Assembly: GCA_002361095.1 (NCBI GenBank)
Contig: DERU01000071.1
Location: forward strand, 695 to 15,380
Reading direction: 5' to 3'
Origin: Lachnospiraceae bacterium UBA3332
Lineage (GTDB): Bacteria; Bacillota; Clostridia; Lachnospirales; Lachnospiraceae
Length of the DNA stretch: 14,686 nucleotides
Positions 8,416-14,686 of the stretch are shown piece after piece. Under the pieces are notes generated by a model. It was not told where the DNA came from, ran no database searches, and saw only the letters and a program-made list of their open reading frames with translations. A program made the position numbers and the translations under genes. Positions within the stretch are counted from its first letter, which is position 1, and each line of letters starts with the position of its first letter.

Positions 8416-8451
8416 CAAAATGCCGGCTGTGAAATCACAGCCGGCATTTTG
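8416..8451 (-). terminator. Strong stem-loop between binding-protein and permease genes (leaky terminator or mRNA stabiliser)
   Basis: A perfect 16-bp inverted repeat, CAAAATGCCGGCTGTG and its complement, surrounds a 4-nt loop. It begins 54 nt after the binding-protein stop. On the transcribed minus strand the GC-rich core is flanked by AAAA on the 5' side and TTTT on the 3' side, as in an intrinsic terminator, and the symmetry makes it terminator-like in both directions. Such elements between binding-protein and permease genes are known to give excess binding protein by partial termination or by blocking 3' decay. Which applies here cannot be told from sequence. The remainder of 8321-8505 contains a weaker CTGCC/GGCAG repeat (8390-8406) and no gene. 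Confidence 0.7.
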
Positions 8452-8505
8452 TACACAAGCCGTCTTTCTCCCCAAAAGCCTTCCCCGGAAAACTCCCTTT
8501 TGGAA

Positions 8506-10101
8506 TTATTCCTGCAGTGTCTCCAAAAACGCGTCAAACTGCTTTTGCTCTTCCGCAATGATCTCGTCAATTCCGGCATCCTTAAGTTCCTGGTTAAATT
8601 TCTCCAAATACTCGTCCACGTCCACCAGGCCGTACAGCAGGGCCGGTCTGTATTCCGCCACCACCGTGGCGCACGCCGCCATCTGGTCGTATACGTTGGT
8701 GCTGTCAAAGATAAAGCCCATTGCACTGGAAAATTGGGCATGATTGGGGGCATCCAGCATGTCCGTGTAGTAAGCCGTAAAATCGGTCTCCAAAGGCAGG
8801 CTCAAACACTGGTTCGGCCAATACCAGGGAAAAGTCAGGTTCCATGTGGAAGTTTTGGAATCGACACCCTCCGGATATCTGGCAATTCCCTCCTCATCCA
8901 CGGTATAGGTTTCACCCTCCACACCCAGAATGATATAGCGTGCCACGTTTTCGTCGGTAGTCATCAGATATAAAAGCTTCATCGCCGCATCGGGGTTTTT
9001 GCAGACGGAGGAGATCATCCAGCCGCCCAGCACCGACGCGCTGGTACCCACCAGATCCGTCAGCTTAAACTGCACATTATCATAAGTATAGGAAACCAAA
9101 GCCTTAATGTAATCCGCACTGTAACCGCCCACATAGCAGCCTGCCGCCACATCATTGTTATACTGTTCAATGGTCATGGAATTATTCAGCGGATCGTCAC
9201 ATAAAAGGCCCGCTTCGTTCCATTCCTTCATCAAATAGCAGAAATCCCTGAATTCGTCCGTTTCATAATAGTTGACGATCTCCGTCGTTCCGACGCCCCG
9301 GTTCAGCAGCACGCCAAGCCAATTGGAATTGCCCAGGCTGTCCAGCCCCTGCACCGGATCGTCGTTGGTATTGATCATATACGCATACTCCGGGTGGATG
9401 GCTTTGGCATCCTTCATGATCTGTGTCATTTCCTCCAGCGTGATTTCCTCGCCGTCCCGGTCCGCAATCCCCAACTCCTCGGCAATCTCCTTTCGCAGCA
9501 TATATACCTCGTAGGTGGCGTAACTATCCACGGAAGGAACCGCATACTGCACACCGTCAATCTGCTGCGTCATCAGTACCCTTTCCGGAAACATTTCCCA
9601 CATATCCGCATATTCTTCCAAATACGGTTCCAGGGAAATGCACTGCTCATTTTTCACACAGCCGTCCAATGTGGAATAAAACCTCCAGCAAAACAAATCC
9701 AGCGGGTTCGTATTGTCACTGAGCGCCAGTGTCAGCTGGGTGGAAAGGTCCCCGATACTCATCTGTACAATATCTGCCTTTACACCGGCGTTAATGGAAA
9801 CCAGATATTCATTCAATGCGTTCTCCACACTGGCCTCCGCAGGGAATTCACTGGGAGCCGGATACATAATGGAAACCACCGGCCATTCCGCCGGATCCTT
9901 GGCCGCCACAAATCCGGATGCAGCCTCCTGCTTGTCCGCTTCTTCTTTGCCTTCATCAGTCTCCTGCTTTTCGCTGTCCGCCGCCGTATTTGCCGCCGCA
10001 CCGTTTCCCGCATTGCCTGTGCTGCCGGAATCTTTCCCACAGGCTGCCGCAGAAATGACCATTGCTGCCGTCAAAAACAACGCAGTCCACTTCTTTTTCA
10101 T
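8506..10101 (-). CDS. Extracellular sugar-binding lipoprotein of an ABC transporter (LplA-type)
   Basis: This 531-residue protein carries a lipoprotein signal: MKKKW, a hydrophobic stretch, then SAAAC with Cys21 as the lipidation site. A Gly/Asn/Ala-rich and then acidic low-complexity linker (about 22-60) should tether the domain to the membrane surface. The mature part resembles the long family-1 solute-binding proteins that partner LplB/YtcP permeases, for example EMTQIMKDAKAIHPEYAY, LLYLMTTDENVARYIILGVEG and the C-terminal LVDVDEYLEKFNQELKDAGID. The ligand is not readable from sequence; arabino-oligosaccharides are inferred from the downstream GH51 and GH93-like enzymes. The frame extends 60 codons further upstream, but ATG 10101 is chosen because a perfect AAAGGAGG lies 7 nt before it and the signal peptide starts there. 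It lies 166 bp after the second kinase gene, with promoter-like sequence between. Confidence 0.94.
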   Translation of the reverse strand: MKKKWTALFLTAAMVISAAACGKDSGSTGNAGNGAAANTAADSEKQETDEGKEEADKQEAASGFVAAKDPAEWPVVSIMYPAPSEFPAEASVENALNEYLVSINAGVKADIVQMSIGDLSTQLTLALSDNTNPLDLFCWRFYSTLDGCVKNEQCISLEPYLEEYADMWEMFPERVLMTQQIDGVQYAVPSVDSYATYEVYMLRKEIAEELGIADRDGEEITLEEMTQIMKDAKAIHPEYAYMINTNDDPVQGLDSLGNSNWLGVLLNRGVGTTEIVNYYETDEFRDFCYLMKEWNEAGLLCDDPLNNSMTIEQYNNDVAAGCYVGGYSADYIKALVSYTYDNVQFKLTDLVGTSASVLGGWMISSVCKNPDAAMKLLYLMTTDENVARYIILGVEGETYTVDEEGIARYPEGVDSKTSTWNLTFPWYWPNQCLSLPLETDFTAYYTDMLDAPNHAQFSSAMGFIFDSTNVYDQMAACATVVAEYRPALLYGLVDVDEYLEKFNQELKDAGIDEIIAEEQKQFDAFLETLQE

Positions 10102-10108
10102 ATCGTTT

Positions 10109-10116
10109 CCTCCTTT
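10109..10116 (-). promoter_or_regulatory. Ribosome-binding site fixing the binding-protein start
   Basis: AAAGGAGG on the minus strand lies 7 nt before ATG 10101. It is the strongest Shine-Dalgarno site in the window, consistent with high binding-protein expression, and it rules out the in-frame upstream start at 10281. Confidence 0.85.
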
Positions 10117-10171
10117 GCTGATCCGCCTTGGAACATTCTTAAAAACAATTCCGCCGGCTGCTGATACTGGT

Positions 10172-10229
10172 ATTGTAACCAAATGCGGTAGGAAAAAATA
10201 TGCAAAATCTGACGGGTACTGCCGCATTT
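10172..10229 (-). promoter_or_regulatory. Candidate activator-dependent promoter and operator upstream of the binding-protein gene
   Basis: On the minus strand TACAAT (10172-10177) resembles a -10 box, while the sequence 17 nt upstream (TATTTT, 10195-10200) is a poor -35 box. Perfect 8-bp inverted arms, AAATGCGG at 10222-10229 and CCGCATTT at 10181-10188 as read on the minus strand, flank this region. A weak -35 overlapped by an inverted repeat fits a promoter switched on by the AraC-type response regulator encoded upstream. The repeat is seen; the regulatory role is inferred. Confidence 0.33.
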
Positions 10230-10267
10230 TCTGATTTTGGGCAGCGGCTAAAAAAGCTGTATCCTCC

Positions 10268-11998
10268 TCACCGCAGCGCACGGGGAAGCAGCAGTTCCGC
10301 CACCGCCCCGCCGGACGGCCCGTTATAGAAAAAAATCTGCGCCTGCCCTTTATACATCAGGTAAATCCTGTACTTGATATTGTCAATTCCCACATGACGG
10401 GAATGATAACAGAACTGCGTCACCGGGGCGTTAAGCTCCTCAAGCTTTTCCTCCGGATATCCCGCTCCGTTATCCGAAACCCGGATGCTGACATACGCGC
10501 CGTCCTCCCGCTCTATTTCCTTGGCCGCCACTTCCACAGCCAGGATCTGTCCCTGTCTGCGGGCATATTTGACGGAATTTTCCACAAACGTCTGGATTGC
10601 CAAAATCGGCACGCCACACTCCTGCAGGCTTTCTTCCACGTCCTTACGGACCAAAATCGGCATTCCTCCCCGTACCATATAGATATTGCAGTATGCCTCC
10701 ACTTCCTTGAGTTCTTCCCGTATCGTCACAAAGCTTTCCTGGCTGCGGAACACATAACGGAAATGCTCCGATAGCCAACGAATCATTTGGCGCACCGTAT
10801 CCACATTTTTCTCCGACAAAAGGGAATCCACAAGATTGAGGCAGTTGATAAAAAAGTGCGGATTTACCTGCAGTTGATAATACTGCAGCTTTGCGGCGTT
10901 GGCCTCCATCTCCTTTTTATATTTTTCCCGCTGCATACGCTGCATTTCCTCCACAATTTCATCCAGCCTGCCGTTAATCTCCAGCAGTTCCCGGATCTTT
11001 GTCCTTTCCGTTTCCGCAAATGCTTTTGCTTCCCCGTTTTCCCGCATATTGTCCAGCCGGTATGCCAAATGCTCCACAGGCCAGATGAGTGTGTGGTTAA
11101 AAAGCTGCCAGACCTTGGAAACCGTTCCCACCAAAATCAGCGGAATTAAAATGAACAACAGCCGAAATTCCCAGCTTCCCATTAAATCCCGGATGCCTTC
11201 CGCCTGCTGCAGCACCGCCAAATGCATGCGGGAAAACCCGATCGGCTCTATGGCCGCAATATAACCCAGTCCCCTCGCCGCTTCCTGTTTTCCCTCGGAC
11301 GCCGCAAACCCCTGCGCCTGGGTTTCCGTCAGTCCTAAGCCCACCGTCTCCAGTACGGCTGCATCCTGATAAAAAATAAGTTCCAACCCGTTTTCCCTCG
11401 AAAAATACCCGTTCAGGTTCAGCACAAAGCCTACCAGCTTTTGCCGGATTCCCTTCATATAAACCAGATAGGTTTCCCCCTCATATTCCAAAAAACCTTC
11501 ATGGTACACCGCATCCCGAATCCGTTCCAGATACTCCTTCAGGCACAGGTTTAAGCGGTAATTGTCGCCGTTATGGGCAAACTCGCTGTACCGGCTGCGC
11601 AGGGTGCCCTTCTGCGCGTCATAAAAGAAAACGCCTCCAAAATAATCGATGGTGCCCGCCTTTCCTTCCAGGCTGTTGGCCAAGTAATAGGCCGAACTGA
11701 ACCACTCGGATTCCGGCAGATACGGACGCTTCAACGTCTGGAACTGTACATTTTCGCTGTACGTCCGATCCACATATCCTTTCATGGAATCAATATCCTT
11801 ATTCAGCTGCTGGGCATAATGACTCGCCACAATACGGTTGCTCTTTTCCAGTTCCCCCGTCGCCTGCAAAATAGAATAAACGCCATAAACCAAAAAGACA
11901 GATAACAGCAGCCCGGACGTCACCGCCCAGCCTGCCACCAAATACTTGTGCAGGGAAGAAATCTTCCCATGCCCCAAACGCTTTTTTCTAGTCTTCAT
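10268..11998 (-). CDS. Second YesM-type sensor histidine kinase
   Basis: This 576-residue membrane sensor has a basic N-terminus, a transmembrane segment at about 20-44, an extracellular region of about 230 residues and a second transmembrane segment at about 278-296. A coiled linker (about 330-372) leads to the His_kinase domain, with the phospho-acceptor His381 in LQVNPHFFINCLN. The ATPase domain has an N box with Glu473-Asn474 (QTFVENSVKYA), a DNGAGY G1 box at 509-514, and a degenerate G2 box, HVGIDNIKYR. The acceptor motif departs from the usual NPHFLYNTL. No response regulator follows it, so it may signal to the AraC-type regulator upstream, or to one elsewhere. Its extracellular part is unlike that of the neighbouring kinase, so it should sense something different. 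The ATG follows AAAAAGGGGG and lies 129 bp after the first kinase gene, with a plausible promoter in between. Confidence 0.93.
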   Translation of the reverse strand: MKTRKKRLGHGKISSLHKYLVAGWAVTSGLLLSVFLVYGVYSILQATGELEKSNRIVASHYAQQLNKDIDSMKGYVDRTYSENVQFQTLKRPYLPESEWFSSAYYLANSLEGKAGTIDYFGGVFFYDAQKGTLRSRYSEFAHNGDNYRLNLCLKEYLERIRDAVYHEGFLEYEGETYLVYMKGIRQKLVGFVLNLNGYFSRENGLELIFYQDAAVLETVGLGLTETQAQGFAASEGKQEAARGLGYIAAIEPIGFSRMHLAVLQQAEGIRDLMGSWEFRLLFILIPLILVGTVSKVWQLFNHTLIWPVEHLAYRLDNMRENGEAKAFAETERTKIRELLEINGRLDEIVEEMQRMQREKYKKEMEANAAKLQYYQLQVNPHFFINCLNLVDSLLSEKNVDTVRQMIRWLSEHFRYVFRSQESFVTIREELKEVEAYCNIYMVRGGMPILVRKDVEESLQECGVPILAIQTFVENSVKYARRQGQILAVEVAAKEIEREDGAYVSIRVSDNGAGYPEEKLEELNAPVTQFCYHSRHVGIDNIKYRIYLMYKGQAQIFFYNGPSGGAVAELLLPRALR

Positions 11999-12021
11999 CC
12001 ACGCAGTCCCCCTTTTTGTGT

Positions 12022-12050
12022 ATGTTATCCCATCTTACGCCAATTGTAAA
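12022..12050 (-). promoter_or_regulatory. Candidate sigma-A-type promoter for the second kinase gene
   Basis: On the minus strand TTTACA (12045-12050; 5 of 6 to TTGACA) is separated by exactly 17 nt from TAACAT (12022-12027; 4 of 6 to TATAAT). Transcription would start about 15-20 nt before the ATG, just leaving room for the AAAGGGGG ribosome-binding sequence. This suggests the second kinase can be expressed apart from the first kinase/regulator operon. Confidence 0.42.
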
Positions 12051-12086
12051 GGAACTGCCGCACATTCAAAATCCCAACATAACTAT

Positions 12087-12110
12087 GACCAGGAGAAAAT
12101 TCCCCTGGTC
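12087..12110 (-). other. Inverted repeat between the two kinase genes
   Basis: GACCAGG and CCTGGTC form a 7-bp stem around a 10-nt AT-rich spacer, 17 nt after the stop of the first kinase gene. No T-run follows on either strand, so it is a poor intrinsic terminator. It could be a weak terminator, a stability element, or a regulator-binding palindrome upstream of the candidate promoter. The rest of 11999-12127 shows no gene. Confidence 0.35.
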
Positions 12111-12127
12111 AAACCTTATCCAAACCC

Positions 12128-13843
12128 TCAGGCATCCTCCTCCGAAAGGGAAACATGCACCGGAAGGGTCAGAATACAGGTTGTCCCCTCCCCCTTTTTG
12201 CTGATGATATCCAGCCCGTACTTGTCGCCGAAAAAGTACCGGATTCTTTGGTTCACATTATACAATCCGTATCCGGACGGACCGGATTCCCCGTTTTCCC
12301 CCCGTTTAATCCTGCGGTTAAGCCGCGCCACCTCCTCCTCTTCCATGCCGACTCCGTTATCCGCCACATAGATAAAGGCAGTTTCCTCTACCGTCTCGGC
12401 GCTGATCGTAATTTTTCCTTCCCTGCCCTCCTCCGACAAGATACCGTGCAAAATCGCGTTTTCCACCGCCGGCTGCAGGGTCAGCACAATCATCTGCATT
12501 TCCATCATTTCTTTGGGGACATCAATATAAAGATGGATTTTGTCCTCGAAACGGAACTTCTGAATATTGAAATAAGACATAATATGGCATATTTCCTGCT
12601 GCAGTGTGGAAAGCTGTCTGCCTGCGTTCAATCCCATACGGAAATAATCCGACATGTTTTTCACGATAAAACTGATCTTGGGCGTCCCGGTTTTGATGGC
12701 CAGCCAGTTGATGCTGTCCAGGGTATTATATAAAAAATGCGGATTAATCTGTCCCTGCAAAAGGTTTAGCTGTGCGAACCTCTGCTTCTTTTCCGCCTCC
12801 CGCACCTCCTCCATGGCCCGGTTCATGCGCTTTTGCATTTCCCGGAAAGACTGCTCCAGTACAGCGATTTCATCCCATCCTTTCTTCCTGATCTCCCGTC
12901 CGTCTCCCGTTGGATACATCCGGTTCATCTCCGCAGACAGCCTGCGCAAGTGGCGGGTCAGATACAAAGAAGCGGCGTAGGAAGCCAAAAGTACCAGCAA
13001 AAAGATCGGCACAAGGATAAAAAACATCCCCTTGACCGAATCCTCCGCACTGCGTTCAATTGTGGATGTGGGAAAAGCGGAAACCGCAAAAAACGGCCCG
13101 CCTCCCGCGCATCCGTACAAGACAAAATATTTTTCTTCCCCATAGTTTAGTATAAAATCACCCTTTTGGGTGCTGCTGCCGGCAATCCTGCCGAAAATCT
13201 CCTTTTTCCACGCATCGTCTGCGGTCCCTTTGTCTGCCGTACCGATAAAAGAATCCCCTTCCCCGTAGAGCCGCAGCCGGTTCAGCCATTCCTGGTATAC
13301 CCGTTCCCGCACGCCAAACAGCAGATACATATTTTCCCCCTCTGCGCGGATCCGCATACCATACAAGGGCATTCCCTTCAATCCGTCGTGGTTCCAAAGC
13401 CAAAAGCTGCTTCTTCCCGAAACCCGGTCGCCAATCCCCATATTATCATAGTAAAACCGGTCCCTGTTATTCATCATCCTGTGGGGTGCCTCAAACACCA
13501 TGGCAATATCATAGAGATCATCCACATTTTCCAGTTCCGCACAAAGACGGTCCAGTTTCAGGTAATCCTCATAAATCTCCCCGGCACCTTTATAGCGCAG
13601 TCCTCCGATCCCGCTGCGGAACGTCCCGTTCATGGACAGGCTCGCGCACTGCGTCTCAATCCTGCGGAACACCGACTCCATTTCGCCCACCACTTCCTGC
13701 AGGTTCCTTCTGGAATTTTCAAAAAGCTGCTCCCTGGTACGCGAGAACGTATTATAGTAAATATAAGCCCCAAACATCCCCGTAGCCGCTGCCGTAATCA
13801 GCAGATTCAGCGTATAAACCTGGCAAATCAGCCGGCTACCCAT
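12128..13843 (-). CDS. YesM-type sensor histidine kinase
   Basis: This 571-residue membrane sensor phosphorylates a partner response regulator on ligand sensing. It has a transmembrane segment at about 8-30, an extracellular region of about 240 residues, a second membrane segment at about 273-294, a HAMP-like linker (about 295-345), and a His_kinase domain with His369 in LLQGQINPHFLYNTLDSINW. The ATPase domain has Glu461-Asn462 (LQPAVENAILHG), DNGVGM (495-500) and GYGLYNVNQRI as the G2 box. All key residues are present. The frame runs 30 codons further upstream, but ATG 13843 is chosen because it gives a normal N-terminus, is preceded by AGGAAAA, and overlaps the regulator stop in ATGGGTAG. 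That overlap implies translational coupling and a cognate kinase-regulator pair. The ligand is unknown; an arabinan-derived sugar is inferred from context. Confidence 0.95.
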   Translation of the reverse strand: MGSRLICQVYTLNLLITAAATGMFGAYIYYNTFSRTREQLFENSRRNLQEVVGEMESVFRRIETQCASLSMNGTFRSGIGGLRYKGAGEIYEDYLKLDRLCAELENVDDLYDIAMVFEAPHRMMNNRDRFYYDNMGIGDRVSGRSSFWLWNHDGLKGMPLYGMRIRAEGENMYLLFGVRERVYQEWLNRLRLYGEGDSFIGTADKGTADDAWKKEIFGRIAGSSTQKGDFILNYGEEKYFVLYGCAGGGPFFAVSAFPTSTIERSAEDSVKGMFFILVPIFLLVLLASYAASLYLTRHLRRLSAEMNRMYPTGDGREIRKKGWDEIAVLEQSFREMQKRMNRAMEEVREAEKKQRFAQLNLLQGQINPHFLYNTLDSINWLAIKTGTPKISFIVKNMSDYFRMGLNAGRQLSTLQQEICHIMSYFNIQKFRFEDKIHLYIDVPKEMMEMQMIVLTLQPAVENAILHGILSEEGREGKITISAETVEETAFIYVADNGVGMEEEEVARLNRRIKRGENGESGPSGYGLYNVNQRIRYFFGDKYGLDIISKKGEGTTCILTLPVHVSLSEEDA

Positions 13844-14686
13844 TTTTCCTGCTTTTTCGATAACTGCGTGTCTGATATTCTTTGGGCGACATACCCTGAT
13901 ATTTTTTAAACACCTTGCTAAAATAGTTCTCATTGCTATACCCTACGCTCACGGCAATTTTAGCCAGCTTTTGCCGTCCCTCCTCCAGCATATATTTGCT
14001 TTTCTCAATGCGGTACATATTCAGGTAATCATTGATCGTCTTTTGCGTCACTTTTTTATATACCATACAAAGATAGGCGTCCGTATAACAGAGTTCTTCC
14101 GCGATATCGCTGATCTTTAACTGTGTGTCGCTGTAATTTGCCGCAATATAACGCTGAATGCACTCCACAATATACCGGTCTTTTTCCGTTATGCCCGCTT
14201 TTTGCGGCAATACCGGAATATCGCAGGTGAGACGGACCCTGCCATACTCCTGCGGGTCGTCCCGCAGATAGGCCAGTTCCCGTTTCAGCTTTCCTGCCTT
14301 CACCGTCGCTTTCTCAAAGCATTCCTCATAGATTCTGTCCCCAAGCCGTACCGCAGCCTGGTACAAAACGTCGTCCGGCGATTCTTTCGCAACGCCGCAA
14401 ATATTCAAAATCCTTCCCCGGTTGACCGCAAAGCTGTACACGAAGGGAAAATGTCCCAGCGTATCTTGTATCAGCCTGCCCAAAGGGGTAACATCCAGCG
14501 AAACATACTCGGGATTTTCCACTGTCCAATAGGTTTCCGGATTTAAGATTTCGATTTGCAGTTTTTCCACCGCAATAATCCCATACCAGAGTTCTTCATC
14601 CGGAAGCCGCAGTTCCCTGCAAATCCGCGCAAACTCCCTGGGCGCAAAGCGCTTCCGGTCCAGCAGCAGATCCCTGAAAAAGCGCC
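13836..14686 (-). CDS. AraC-type DNA-binding response regulator (YesN-like), N-terminus outside window
   Basis: The frame is open from the right edge to a TAG at 13836, giving 282 visible residues. Sequence upstream of a possible GTG at 14570 stays in frame and is family-like (FFRDLLLDRKRFAPREF), so that GTG is internal. The C-terminal 100 residues form the double helix-turn-helix of the AraC/XylS family. The first part includes KISDIAEELCYTDAYLCMVY and the second KIAVSVGYSNENYFSKVFKK followed by YQGMSPKEYQ. The middle region matches the poorly conserved linker of YesN-like regulators. A receiver domain is expected upstream but cannot be seen, so calling it a response regulator relies on the coupled YesM-type kinase and the linker. 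It probably activates the transporter and enzyme genes downstream in response to the sensor. Confidence 0.9.
   Translation of the reverse strand, partial: RFFRDLLLDRKRFAPREFARICRELRLPDEELWYGIIAVEKLQIEILNPETYWTVENPEYVSLDVTPLGRLIQDTLGHFPFVYSFAVNRGRILNICGVAKESPDDVLYQAAVRLGDRIYEECFEKATVKAGKLKRELAYLRDDPQEYGRVRLTCDIPVLPQKAGITEKDRYIVECIQRYIAANYSDTQLKISDIAEELCYTDAYLCMVYKKVTQKTINDYLNMYRIEKSKYMLEEGRQKLAKIAVSVGYSNENYFSKVFKKYQGMSPKEYQTRSYRKSRKNG

Noticed and set aside
8160..8753. Minus-strand frame of 197 codons spanning the binding-protein end and the intergenic gap
   Set aside because: It overlaps the well-supported C-terminus of the binding protein and the start of the permease in another frame; its translation resembles no protein family.
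13844..13933. Upstream in-frame start that would add 30 residues to the first kinase
   Set aside because: It would lie wholly inside the regulator's DNA-binding domain coding sequence, and ATG 13843 has a ribosome-binding site and a normal kinase N-terminus.
1..14686. Mobile elements, CRISPR arrays, RNA genes, toxin-antitoxin or phage modules
   Set aside because: No transposase, integrase, regularly spaced repeats, tRNA-like fold or short paired genes were seen; coding density and strand are uniform.

Overview
The window looks like chromosomal DNA of a gut-type Clostridia, most likely a Lachnospiraceae. The basis is the roughly half-GC composition by eye, purine-rich Shine-Dalgarno sites (AAGGAG, AAAGGAGG), and a YesN/YesM two-component system beside an LplA/LplB/YtcP-type sugar ABC transporter. 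The genus cannot be fixed from sequence alone. Every gene I can support lies on the minus strand, so the locus reads from the right edge to the left edge. The two outermost genes run off the window.

Right third (regulation, 10268-14686): an AraC-type response regulator, with its N-terminus outside the window, overlaps by 8 bp a YesM-type sensor histidine kinase. After a 129-bp gap that holds a short inverted repeat and a plausible promoter comes a second, different YesM-type kinase. There are thus two sensors beside one visible regulator.

Middle (uptake, 6451-10101): a lipoprotein substrate-binding protein is followed by two CUT1-type permeases. A perfect 16-bp stem-loop sits between the binding protein and the permeases. 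A weak promoter-like site flanked by an 8-bp inverted repeat lies upstream of the binding protein. No ATPase is encoded here, so the transporter presumably uses a shared MsmX-type ATPase from elsewhere.

Left part (catabolism and export, 1-6365): a long GH51 alpha-L-arabinofuranosidase overlaps by 4 bp (ATGA) a GH93-like exo-arabinanase, an Asp-box propeller easily mislabelled as a sialidase. Next come a MATE efflux transporter with a single-base frameshift in a G run, and a type-B carboxylesterase cut by the window edge. None of the three enzymes has a signal peptide.

Taken together this reads as a sense, import and digest-inside locus for arabinose-containing oligosaccharides such as arabinan fragments, possibly carrying ester groups that the carboxylesterase removes. 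The arabinan link rests mainly on the strong GH51 call and the moderate GH93 call; the transporter ligand and the esterase substrate are inferred from context. I see no tRNA, rRNA, CRISPR array, insertion sequence or phage gene. I do not see a wholly new system. The most interesting points are the paired sensor kinases, the transporter stem-loop, the lectin-like insert in the GH51 enzyme and the frameshifted MATE gene.
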